Positions 1-6,897 of a stretch of 7,689 bases of DNA are shown here, piece by piece. The position numbers and the translations under genes are program-made. The notes under the pieces were generated by a model. The model saw only the letters and a program-made list of their open reading frames with translations. It was not told the origin of the DNA and did no database searches. How positions within the stretch are numbered: position 1 is the stretch's first letter; each line of letters opens with the position of its first letter. The DNA is from an uncultured Treponema sp. (GTDB taxonomy: Bacteria; Spirochaetota; Spirochaetia; Treponematales; Treponemataceae). Where the stretch lies: positions 1 to 7,689 of the forward strand of contig CALCEK010000151.1 in assembly GCA_937900125.1 (NCBI GenBank), written 5' to 3'.

Positions 1-1283
1 TTTTGCTGAACAAGGCGGCCGAGGTCTCCCCGGAGGATGAAATTATTTTGACAGCGACAAATGCGGTTCAGTTTGCAATTCAAGGAAATTTGGGCTTAAA
101 ACAAAGTGATATTGATTTGCAGTCTGCGGCGCGAAGCAAAAAATATTCCTGGAATTCTGTAAGTCCTACGCTAAATGCTTCCGCTAGTTTTGGAACTGAT
201 CTTGAAAATGACCCTTCTTTTACATTTGGGGCTTCGGCAAGCATAGCACTTTCGCCTTCTATTTACACTTCAATTCGTTCTGCTGCAATAAATTACGAGC
301 AACAAAAGCTCACTTATGATGAAGCCGTGCGTTCTGTTGAGCTAAACGTTTTGACTGCGTACTATCAGATTTTGTATGAACAAGAAAATATCAATTTAAA
401 AAAAAATAGTGTTGAAAGTGCAAAAAAACAGTACGAAACAAATCTTGCCCGCTACAATCGTGGCGCGTTAAGCCGACTTGATGTTTTGTCTGCGCAAGTT
501 TCTTATCAAAATGCTGAACTTTCATTAAAAGTTTCACAGTCTACTTGGGATAATGATGCCGCTTCTTTTAAACAAATGTTAGGACTCCCTCAAGATGCAA
601 AAATTCGGCTTTCTGGTTCTTTGAGCGATGTCTTTGCGCTTTCTGAAATTCCTGATTTAACAAGCGATGATGAAAATCCGACTTTAAAAAGTTTGGAATT
701 GCAAATTGAAGCCGCAAAAAACGCACTTTTGGCAACTAGATTTTCGGCATGGGGGCCGTCTTTGACTGCTTCTTACTCGTATAATTTTAATGTTACGTCA
801 GAAAACGGCGTAAAACCTGTGTATGACAAAGGAAGATTAAGTTTAGGGCTTTCAATTCCGCTAGATGGCTACCTTCCTTGGTCAAATGGGGCGCAAAGCA
901 TTCAAAATCAAAAGGATACGCTTAACAAGTTAGAGCTAGAATTGCAAAATACAAAAACAACGCTCGATGTTACCGTAAAAAATTATTTGAATCAGATTAA
1001 GCAATCGCAAGAAACAATCAAACTTAGGCAAAATAGCATTGACCTTGCGCAACAAACTTATGATATGACGTTAGACGCTTACAATCACGGAACGCGCGAC
1101 ATAATTTCGCTTCAAAATGCTTCGGATTCTTTGGTCGAAGCAAAAGTGAATTTGATGTCCGAGGCTTACACGCTTGTTACGGCGGTTTTAAAACTTGAAA
1201 ATACACTTGGACTTGAATTTGGAACACTTTTTTCTATTGATTCAAGCGATTCTAATGATGGCGAAAATGATTCTAAAAAGTAG
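1..1283 (+). CDS. TolC-family outer membrane efflux channel, 5'-truncated by the window edge
   Basis: This is the outer-membrane channel of a tripartite exporter; it trimerises into a periplasm-spanning duct. The reading frame is open from base 3 and enters from outside the window, so the true start and signal peptide are missing (426 residues seen; the family is usually about 430-500). The two-repeat OEP architecture is visible. Repeat 1 has long amphipathic coiled-coil helices at about residues 99-195, including LNVLTAYYQILYEQENI and the turn RYNRGALSRLDVLSAQ. Repeat 2 has the matching pair at about 298-405, with YNHGTRDIISLQNASDSLVE. Alternating beta-strand stretches (about 53-90 and 250-288) fit the barrel segments. 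The tail after residue 405 is short and Ser/Asp-rich. The adaptor gene follows after 15 bp, so this is the first visible gene of the efflux operon. The TolC-family call is very secure; the substrate cannot be told from sequence. Confidence 0.93.
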   Translation, partial: LLNKAAEVSPEDEIILTATNAVQFAIQGNLGLKQSDIDLQSAARSKKYSWNSVSPTLNASASFGTDLENDPSFTFGASASIALSPSIYTSIRSAAINYEQQKLTYDEAVRSVELNVLTAYYQILYEQENINLKKNSVESAKKQYETNLARYNRGALSRLDVLSAQVSYQNAELSLKVSQSTWDNDAASFKQMLGLPQDAKIRLSGSLSDVFALSEIPDLTSDDENPTLKSLELQIEAAKNALLATRFSAWGPSLTASYSYNFNVTSENGVKPVYDKGRLSLGLSIPLDGYLPWSNGAQSIQNQKDTLNKLELELQNTKTTLDVTVKNYLNQIKQSQETIKLRQNSIDLAQQTYDMTLDAYNHGTRDIISLQNASDSLVEAKVNLMSEAYTLVTAVLKLENTLGLEFGTLFSIDSSDSNDGENDSKK

Positions 1284-1298
1284 GATGGGGGATTCAAA

Positions 1299-2312
1299 AT
1301 GAAAATAAATGCTGGAACACTTGTTGTTATTGTTTGCGTTGTAATTACATCGAGTTTAATCGGATACACTTTTGGTCAAAAGGGAAAAAATTCCGAAGCT
1401 CAAAATGGTGCACCGCAAACTCAAGAGGGAAAATCAGGACCGGGCGGAGGAAATCAAGCTAACGGCGGTTTTGGCGGACAAAATGGCTCATTCGGTGGGC
1501 AAAACAACCAAACGGCAGTTTCTGTTAAGACTCAAGTTGCCGAAGTAAAAACATTGCATGACTATGTAAACACCAATGGCGAAATTGCCACGCAAAGTTC
1601 TATAGAAGTTTTCCCTGATATTGGCGGAAAAATTGTAAGCGTTAATGTTCGTTTAGGTTCAACTGTGCGACGCGGAGACGTTATTGCGCGAGTTGACCCT
1701 TCAACGCCTGGCACTCAATATGCAAACAGTTCTGTTTACGCGCCAGTTTCTGGGGTTATAACACAAACTCCGCTCAAACCAGGAACAACGGTTTCTACCG
1801 CAAGCACAATCACTGTTATTGGTGATGTGGAAAATTTGCAAATTTCTGCAAGTATTCCAGAACGTTACGTTGCAGCCTTAAAACCTGGCTTAAAAGCAAA
1901 CATTACGTTGGAAGCTTATCCGAATCAGATTTTTACGGCAACTGTTTCTCAGGTTTCGCCTTTGGTAGACAGCACAAGCCGCACAAAAACGGTCATTTTG
2001 AATTTTGACAAAAAAGATAGCCGAATAAATTCTGGTATGTTTGCAAAAGTTACGCTTTTTACACTTGACTATTCGGGCGAAATTACTATTCCTTCGGACG
2101 CAATTGTTGAAAAAAACAATAAAAAGTATGCCTACATAGTGCGCTCTGACAATACTGCCGAGCAACGGGAAATTACTACGGGAGAAAGTGTCGATGGAGA
2201 AATTCAAGTGCTTTCTGGAATTAACGTAGGTGAAAATGTTGTAATAGAAGGAATGCGTGTTCTTGCAAATGGTTCGCTTGTAAACGATATTTCCAAAAAT
2301 GGTTCAAAATAG
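1299..2312 (+). CDS. RND efflux periplasmic adaptor (membrane fusion protein), hairpin-less BesA-like form
   Basis: This adaptor couples the inner-membrane pump to the TolC channel. The 337 residues begin with an uncleaved-looking membrane anchor (about 6-26), then a Gly/Asn/Gln-rich linker (about 45-72). The two half-lipoyl motifs follow: IGGKIVSVNVRLGSTVRRGD (about 108-127) and YAPVSGVITQTPLKPGTTV (about 147-165). A beta-barrel domain (about 180-255, with PGLKANITLEAYPNQIFTA) and a membrane-proximal domain (about 262-328, IPSDAIVEKNNKKYAYIV) complete it. The lipoyl halves are only about 11 residues apart (134-144), so the usual coiled-coil hairpin is absent, as known for Borrelia BesA. The ATG has a GGGGGA Shine-Dalgarno sequence at 1287-1292. 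Cys13 lies in the hydrophobic stretch, but Val precedes it, so a lipoprotein is unlikely. The family call is secure; the likeness to BesA is inferred from domain layout, not from an alignment. Confidence 0.93.
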   Translation: MKINAGTLVVIVCVVITSSLIGYTFGQKGKNSEAQNGAPQTQEGKSGPGGGNQANGGFGGQNGSFGGQNNQTAVSVKTQVAEVKTLHDYVNTNGEIATQSSIEVFPDIGGKIVSVNVRLGSTVRRGDVIARVDPSTPGTQYANSSVYAPVSGVITQTPLKPGTTVSTASTITVIGDVENLQISASIPERYVAALKPGLKANITLEAYPNQIFTATVSQVSPLVDSTSRTKTVILNFDKKDSRINSGMFAKVTLFTLDYSGEITIPSDAIVEKNNKKYAYIVRSDNTAEQREITTGESVDGEIQVLSGINVGENVVIEGMRVLANGSLVNDISKNGSK

Positions 2313-2321
2313 GAGTTTTTG

Positions 2322-5300
2322 ATGATTAGCCAAAAAACTTTACAACATCCCGTGCTTGTTTTGATGGTTTTTGTTTTGCTCGGGGCAATGGGAATTTTTA
2401 CTTTGCGCAATACGGCAATTTCTTTAATGCCCGATGTTGATTTTCCAATGCTGATGATAAGTTCATCGTATACAAATGCAGGCCCAGAAACTGTTGAAAA
2501 ATCAGTTACAACGCTTGTTGAAAGTGCGCTTGTTAGTTTGAGCGGATTAAAATCTATGTCTTCCACTTCTTCGGAAGGTTCTAGCATTGTTTCCCTTGAG
2601 TTTGGATATGGGGCTGACCTTGATTCAATTACAAATGACATTCGCGATAAACTTGACCGCATAGAAAACTCGCTTCCCGATGGAGTGTCGCCTTCAATTA
2701 TGAAAATGGATAGCGACAGTATGCCGATTATGCGAATCGCACTTAGGGGAAATAGGTCGGCAGATGATTTAAAGGCGATTGCGGACAACACTGTTGTTGA
2801 CGTTTTAGAACAGGCAAATGGCGTTGCAGAAGCTTCTTCGATGGGCGGACGCACACAAATTGTCCGTGTGGAACTTGAGCAAAATAGGCTTTCTGCATAC
2901 AATTTGACACTTACTGGAGTAGCTTCCGCGCTTTCTGTACAGAATTTGGAACTTGGCGGGGGAACAATCACAGAAGGTTTTACCGATTATTCAATCCGCA
3001 CAACTGGCGAATATTCAAGCATAGAGGAAATTAACGAAACTGTAATAACGCGACTAAACGGCTATGACGTAAAACTTAGCGATATTGGACGCGCTTATAT
3101 GGGATATTCTGACACTACAAGCGAAGTTTACATAAATGGTCAGCCTGGTGTATACATTTCTATAACAAAGCAGTCGGGAGAAAACAGTGTTACCGTTGCA
3201 AATGAAGTTTACAAAAAAATTGAAGAAGTAAAAGCACTCATTCCAAGCGATGTAAGCCTTGAAATTATTTCTGATGACACAGAAAGTATTCGTAGCACAA
3301 TAAATGCCCTTATTGATTCAGCTGTTCAAGGTTTGATTTTGGCAGTTATTATTTTGTTTATTTTCCTTTGTAGTTTTAAAACGACAATCATCATAGGAAT
3401 TTCCATTCCACTTTCAATAATAATCACACTTTTATGTATGAATTTGGCAGGAATCACACTAAATATGATGACTTTGACGGGTTTAATTTTGGGCGTTGGA
3501 ATGATTGTAGACGCATCCGTTGTTATGATTGACAATATTTACGCCTATCGTTCCCGCGGGGCAAAACCAAAAGTTTCTGCAATTTTAGGTAGCTCCGAAA
3601 TGATAATGTCCGTTGTTTCTGGAAACCTAACAACCATTTGTGTATTTATTCCATTTTTGTTTTTTATGAAAGACCTTGGAATGATGGGGCAAATGTTCAA
3701 GGGAATCATTTTTACAATCGTTATTGCTTTGGTAAGTAGTCTTTTTGTGGCGATTTTTTTGGTTCCTGTTCTTGCGGGGCATTTTTTACCGCTTTCAAAT
3801 CGCAATGAAAAACCTGTAAAAAATCCCGTTTTAATAAAATTGTACGGCGCATTTAATTTTGTTCAAGATAAAGTGCAAGCTGCGTACAAAGTTGCCCTAA
3901 AAGCAGCCTTAAATCATCGGCTTATAACGATTTTGATTTGTGTTGGCGCACTTGTAGTTTCAATTTTATTTATTCCAACAATGAGAATCAGTTTTATGAC
4001 GGGCGGGAGCGACAGTAGCATAACATTGCGCATTTCGCTTCCTGTTGGAACAACGCTTTCGCAAACAAGTTCTATTGTTGGTCAAATGCAAGAAATTGCA
4101 GAAAAAGAAATTCAAGGCTACAAAACAATTATTACAAGCATCGGTAGTGGTGGACGGCGGAATTCAAGTTCGTACAGCGGCTCAATACAGATTCAGTTGG
4201 GCGACGGAGCTAATAGCGATAATGCGCAAACGGCACAGGCAAAACTAAGAAATCATTTTAACGAATTTACGGATGTTACTTTTACGTTTGGGCAGGGAAT
4301 GAGGCAGCAGTTGGCAGGCGATGACATTGACATTGCAATTCGTGGCGCAGACCTTGACACTGTTATGGGCGTTGCAAACAATATAGTTTCTGTTATGGAA
4401 GAAATTCCAGATTTGGGCGAACCTTCGCTAGACACAACGAATGGACTTCCGCAAGTTGAAATAGAAATTGACAGGCAACGCGCATACAATTTTGGCGTAG
4501 ACGTAAAAACTGTTGCAAATGAAATTTACGCAAGCATAGAAGGCACTTCTGCAACAACGTATCGCGAGTCTGGCGATGAATACACAGTTTACGTTATGCT
4601 TCGTCCTGAAGATAGACAAAAAGTTATTGATTTGGAACAAATTTATGTTTCTGGAACAAATGGCTTGGTTTCTGTTGCCAACTTTGCAAAAGTTGTAAAA
4701 GGTTTAGGCCCCGTTAGCATTGCGCACGAAAATCGCACAAGAATTGTCCACATTACAGCGAACATTTTAACCGAAAAAAATGCAAACCTTGTGGAAGAAG
4801 AAATCAAGGCGGGAATAAAAAATTCATTTATCGTGCCAGATGGAATTTCAATCAGTTATGAAGGTTCTTGGCAAAATATTCAAGAGCAAAGCAAACTTTA
4901 CCTTTACATAATTGTGATGGCAATTATTTTGGTGTTTGGCGTTATGGCAGCAACTTATGAAAGTTTTAAAGCTCCAATCATCAACTTAACAACGATTCCT
5001 TTTTTGATTATCGGTGTAGTTTTCATTTACAAAATAACAGGTCAGGCAATTTCAATTACAAGCGCGGTAGGTCTTATAATGCTAGTCGGAATTGTTGTAA
5101 ACAACGGAATTATCCTAGTTGACCAAACCAATTTGCTAATAAATCGCGGTGTAAAAATGAAAGATGCGTGTTTTGAGGCAGGTTCAAGTCGCTTGCGTCC
5201 AGTTTTAATGACGACTCTTACAACCATTTTGGGAATGTTACCAATGTGTTTTTCTTCTGACGGAAATGCAAGTATGGTTCAGCCAATTGGTCTTGCGGTT

Positions 5301-5540
5301 GTCGGTGGATTGACAAGTTCAACCTTTATAACGCTTTTTTTCATTCCCGTGTTTTATTCGCTCATAATGAAAGAAAAAAAGACTACAACAGGTTCTTTGC
5401 AGATTGAAATTGAAGATGAAGTTTTCCCTCCAGAAGAGAAAAAAATTGAAGGCAGAACTCCGCTTTTAGTTGAACACGATTCTCATTCTGATTCAGAAAC
5501 TTCTTCGGATAACAGCACTTGGAATTGGGAAGGGGAGTGA
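2322..5540 (+). CDS. RND-family inner-membrane efflux pump (HAE1/AcrB-like permease)
   Basis: This is the proton-driven pump of the tripartite system, taking substrates from the periplasm or membrane into the TolC duct. I chose the ATG at 2322 because AGGAG (2311-2315) lies 6 bases before it; a TTG one codon earlier is possible. The 1072 residues show the RND duplicated plan: TM1 (about 9-29), a large periplasmic loop (about 30-332), TM2-6 (about 333-488), an amphipathic segment, TM7 (about 533-552), a second loop (about 555-855) and TM8-12 (about 858-1016). Family motifs include PDVDFPM near the N terminus and RLRPVLMTTLTTILGMLP (about 957-974). In TM4, GMIVDASVVMIDNI keeps one Asp (D397), while the second AcrB Asp is Ala. 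In TM10, GIVVNNGI has Asn where AcrB has its key Lys. The final 55 residues form an acidic, Ser-rich cytosolic tail. Substrate unknown. Confidence 0.96.
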   Translation: MISQKTLQHPVLVLMVFVLLGAMGIFTLRNTAISLMPDVDFPMLMISSSYTNAGPETVEKSVTTLVESALVSLSGLKSMSSTSSEGSSIVSLEFGYGADLDSITNDIRDKLDRIENSLPDGVSPSIMKMDSDSMPIMRIALRGNRSADDLKAIADNTVVDVLEQANGVAEASSMGGRTQIVRVELEQNRLSAYNLTLTGVASALSVQNLELGGGTITEGFTDYSIRTTGEYSSIEEINETVITRLNGYDVKLSDIGRAYMGYSDTTSEVYINGQPGVYISITKQSGENSVTVANEVYKKIEEVKALIPSDVSLEIISDDTESIRSTINALIDSAVQGLILAVIILFIFLCSFKTTIIIGISIPLSIIITLLCMNLAGITLNMMTLTGLILGVGMIVDASVVMIDNIYAYRSRGAKPKVSAILGSSEMIMSVVSGNLTTICVFIPFLFFMKDLGMMGQMFKGIIFTIVIALVSSLFVAIFLVPVLAGHFLPLSNRNEKPVKNPVLIKLYGAFNFVQDKVQAAYKVALKAALNHRLITILICVGALVVSILFIPTMRISFMTGGSDSSITLRISLPVGTTLSQTSSIVGQMQEIAEKEIQGYKTIITSIGSGGRRNSSSYSGSIQIQLGDGANSDNAQTAQAKLRNHFNEFTDVTFTFGQGMRQQLAGDDIDIAIRGADLDTVMGVANNIVSVMEEIPDLGEPSLDTTNGLPQVEIEIDRQRAYNFGVDVKTVANEIYASIEGTSATTYRESGDEYTVYVMLRPEDRQKVIDLEQIYVSGTNGLVSVANFAKVVKGLGPVSIAHENRTRIVHITANILTEKNANLVEEEIKAGIKNSFIVPDGISISYEGSWQNIQEQSKLYLYIIVMAIILVFGVMAATYESFKAPIINLTTIPFLIIGVVFIYKITGQAISITSAVGLIMLVGIVVNNGIILVDQTNLLINRGVKMKDACFEAGSSRLRPVLMTTLTTILGMLPMCFSSDGNASMVQPIGLAVVGGLTSSTFITLFFIPVFYSLIMKEKKTTTGSLQIEIEDEVFPPEEKKIEGRTPLLVEHDSHSDSETSSDNSTWNWEGE

Positions 5541-5543
5541 AAA

Positions 5544-5825
5544 ATGTATAGAATTGAAATTATTTCTAATCAGTCAGTTCAAGATGACATTATAACGGAG
5601 CTTGAAACAAATATTCCCGATGTTTTGTACACAATTCTTCCTTTGGCGTATGGTCGAGGTAAAGATTCGCGCAAACTTGGAACAACCACTTGGCCCGAAA
5701 CCAATTTTGTTATGGTGAGTTATGTGCAAGATTCGGAAGTGCCAATTGTAAAGGCAGTCATAAAAGCGATAAAAAAGAAATTTCCGCGCGAAGGAATAAA
5801 ACTTTTTATAATTAAAGCTGAATGA
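5544..5825 (+). CDS. PII-like small protein, PG0541 family transporter-associated protein
   Basis: This is a 93-residue soluble protein with no signal peptide or membrane segment. The pattern of alternating strands and helices, with TILPLAYGRGKDSRKLGTT (about 30-48), TWPETNFVMVSYV and a C-terminal FPREGIKLFII strand, matches the PG0541-type, GlnB/PII-like family. Members of that family are usually encoded next to RND transporters. The Gly-rich stretch YGRG plus the following KLGT could be a ligand or effector loop, but that is inference. The ATG lies 3 bp after the pump stop codon, and the AGGGGAG ribosome binding site (5531-5537) sits inside the end of the pump gene, so the two are surely co-transcribed and probably coupled. 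By analogy with other PII-like partners of membrane carriers, it may bind the pump or a small ligand. Family call is from remembered sequence pattern; role is unproven. Confidence 0.82.
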   Translation: MYRIEIISNQSVQDDIITELETNIPDVLYTILPLAYGRGKDSRKLGTTTWPETNFVMVSYVQDSEVPIVKAVIKAIKKKFPREGIKLFIIKAE

Positions 5826-5834
5826 CCGACTTTT

Positions 5835-5879
5835 GCCCCAGTGTTAGTGTGCAATTGTTCGCTAACACTGGGCTTTTTG
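5835..5879 (+). terminator. Intrinsic terminator of the efflux operon
   Basis: An 11-bp perfect stem pairs CCCAGTGTTAG (5837-5847) with CTAACACTGGG (5862-5872), around a 14-base loop that can close two further pairs (U-G, G-C). A CTTTTTGT tract follows on the plus strand. It begins about 10 bases after the stop codon of the PII-like gene. On the minus strand the stem is followed by GCAAAAG, without a T-run, so it serves mainly the plus-strand operon, though it could still stabilise the 3' end of the converging rnhA transcript. Confidence 0.9.
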
Positions 5880-5904
5880 TAAAATTCCTAATTTTTTGTG
5901 TGGA

Positions 5905-6360
5905 TTATTGGAATTTTTTCATTTCTGTTTGGCAAAGTTGGTCGCACACTTCATTGTATTTGATTCCTGCGTGTCCTTTTACCCATTTCCATTCAATTTG
6001 TAGGGAATTGTACAATTTGTCTAAATTAAGCCACAAATCTTGGTTTAAAACAGGCTTTTTGTTTGCGGTTTTCCAGCCATTTTGTTTCCACTTTTGAATC
6101 CACTGTGTGATTCCATTTTTTACATATTGGCTATCTGAATACACAAAAATCAATTTGTTTTTTAAATTGTCATTTTGAACAATATAATCGAGTGCTTTTA
6201 TTGCGGCAGTTAATTCCATTCGATTATTTGTGGTCATTTTTTCGCCACCACTTAGTTGTGTTTCTTTTTCACCTTCCAAAATAACGCAACCCCAGCCACC
6301 TGGTCCTGGATTCCCGCTACAGCCACCGTCGGTATACACTACAATGTTATTTTCTTCCAT
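5905..6360 (-). CDS. rnhA: Ribonuclease HI
   Basis: This enzyme cleaves the RNA strand of RNA-DNA hybrids, removing Okazaki primers and R-loops in the cytoplasm; it is metal dependent. The 151 residues match the usual type 1 length. The catalytic set is complete: D11 in VYTDGGCSGNPGPGGWG, E49 in NNRMELTAA, D76 in YSDSQYV and D140 in YNEVCDQL, plus the mobile-loop histidine H130 in VKGHAG. The basic-protrusion region WIQKWKQNGWKTANKKPV (about 87-104) fits the hybrid-binding handle of the E. coli-type enzyme. I chose ATG at 6360 because AAGGAG (6372-6367 read on the minus strand) lies 6 bases upstream; a TTG six codons earlier would lie across and upstream of that site and has none of its own. 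The gene converges on the efflux operon and is separated from the upstream flavodoxin by a terminator, so it is probably its own unit. Confidence 0.97.
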   Translation of the reverse strand: MEENNIVVYTDGGCSGNPGPGGWGCVILEGEKETQLSGGEKMTTNNRMELTAAIKALDYIVQNDNLKNKLIFVYSDSQYVKNGITQWIQKWKQNGWKTANKKPVLNQDLWLNLDKLYNSLQIEWKWVKGHAGIKYNEVCDQLCQTEMKKFQ

Positions 6361-6380
6361 TAAAAACTCCTTTTGCAAAA

Positions 6381-6413
6381 AGTATAATAGAAGTCAGCGA
6401 AAAAAAAAAGTCC
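6381..6413 (-). promoter_or_regulatory. Candidate rnhA promoter (weak match)
   Basis: Read on the minus strand, CTATTATACT (6390-6381) offers -10 candidates TATTAT or TATACT a little upstream of the rnhA ribosome binding site. No good -35 box is found at the expected distance; GGACTT (6413-6408) or the T-run lies there. The element overlaps the T-run of the upstream flavodoxin terminator. A promoter is expected here because the terminator should cut rnhA off from the operon above, but the match is poor. Confidence 0.3.
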
Positions 6414-6442
6414 GCACTGCACAAAATTGCACAATGCGGACT
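6400..6442 (-). terminator. Intrinsic terminator of the DUF3793-flavodoxin operon
   Basis: Read on the minus strand, AGTCCGCA (6442-6435) pairs perfectly with TGCGGACT (6416-6409). An inner TGCA/TGCA helix (6431-6428 with 6421-6418) sits across a small internal loop. Ten consecutive T residues (6409-6400) follow at once. It lies about 40 bases after the flavodoxin stop codon. Between the two there is a short direct repeat of the form GCTTAA(A)AGC with no clear role. Confidence 0.93.
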
Positions 6443-6480
6443 AGGCACACCAATTTAAAAAGAAATGCTTTTAAGCGGCT

Positions 6481-6897
6481 TTAAGCTATTTCTCCTAATT
6501 TTTTACATTCGGCAAGACATTCATCATCTGGCTCAAGATGTCCTTTTAAGCCTTCGTCATTTACAAGATTTGCTCCTGCATTTTTAATGCGTTCTGCCCA
6601 ATCTCTAAGCCACTGACCATCGCCCCAATCGTAAGAACCAAAAATTGCAACTTTTTTAGAATTTAAGCTTCCTTCAATCTTTGTAAAGAATTCTTCTACG
6701 GAATCTTCAAGAATTTCATCCCCCATTGCAGGACTTCCGAGAATTAAAACATCACTTGCAAGAACTTCCGCTTCGTCCGCACTATCTGCTGTTGCTAAAA
6801 GAACTTCCGCTCCGCTTGCTTTTGCTCCTTCGGCAATAGCCTGCGCCATCTTTTCTGTGTTTCCAGTTGTACTTGCGTACACAATAGCTTTTTTCAT
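6481..6897 (-). CDS. Short-chain flavodoxin
   Basis: This is a small FMN-binding electron carrier that can replace ferredoxin in low-potential reactions, typically when iron is short. The 138 residues match the short-chain class. The phosphate-binding loop is YASTTGNTEKMAQ (about 7-19). The first isoalloxazine loop is LGSPAMGDEILED (about 53-65). The second is FGSYDWGDGQWLRDW (about 86-100), with aromatic residues expected to stack on the flavin. The protein is acidic, as usual for flavodoxins. The ATG overlaps the stop codon of the upstream DUF3793 gene as ATGA, and AGGGAG (6911-6906 on the minus strand) lies 8 bases upstream, so translation is probably coupled. Electron partner enzymes are not in the window. 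The family assignment is secure; a role under iron limitation is inference from the family and from the promoter-region palindromes. Confidence 0.95.
   Translation of the reverse strand: MKKAIVYASTTGNTEKMAQAIAEGAKASGAEVLLATADSADEAEVLASDVLILGSPAMGDEILEDSVEEFFTKIEGSLNSKKVAIFGSYDWGDGQWLRDWAERIKNAGANLVNDEGLKGHLEPDDECLAECKKLGEIA

Noticed and set aside
1299..1380. Lipoprotein signal on the adaptor (Cys13)
   Set aside because: Val precedes the Cys, which does not fit even a relaxed spirochaetal lipobox, and the hydrophobic stretch continues well past it, as in a membrane anchor.
2204..2971. 255-codon open frame on the minus strand across the adaptor/pump junction
   Set aside because: It lies antisense to two clear genes, is rich in Ser/Thr/Ile without any recognisable domain, and reflects the codon bias of the pump gene.
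5841..5868. GTTAG...CTAAC arms within the efflux terminator, resembling the flavodoxin operators
   Set aside because: The spacing between arms is 14 bases, not 6, and the arms are simply the inner part of the terminator stem; similarity is probably chance.
5822..6097. 91-codon open frame on the plus strand after the PII-like gene
   Set aside because: It runs through the operon terminator and lies antisense to rnhA; the protein is a Phe/Ser/Cys-rich mixture with no domain.
6443..6483. Short direct repeat GCTTAA(A)AGC after the flavodoxin gene
   Set aside because: Two imperfect copies of about ten bases in AT-rich sequence, one overlapping the stop codon; too little to call a repeat element.
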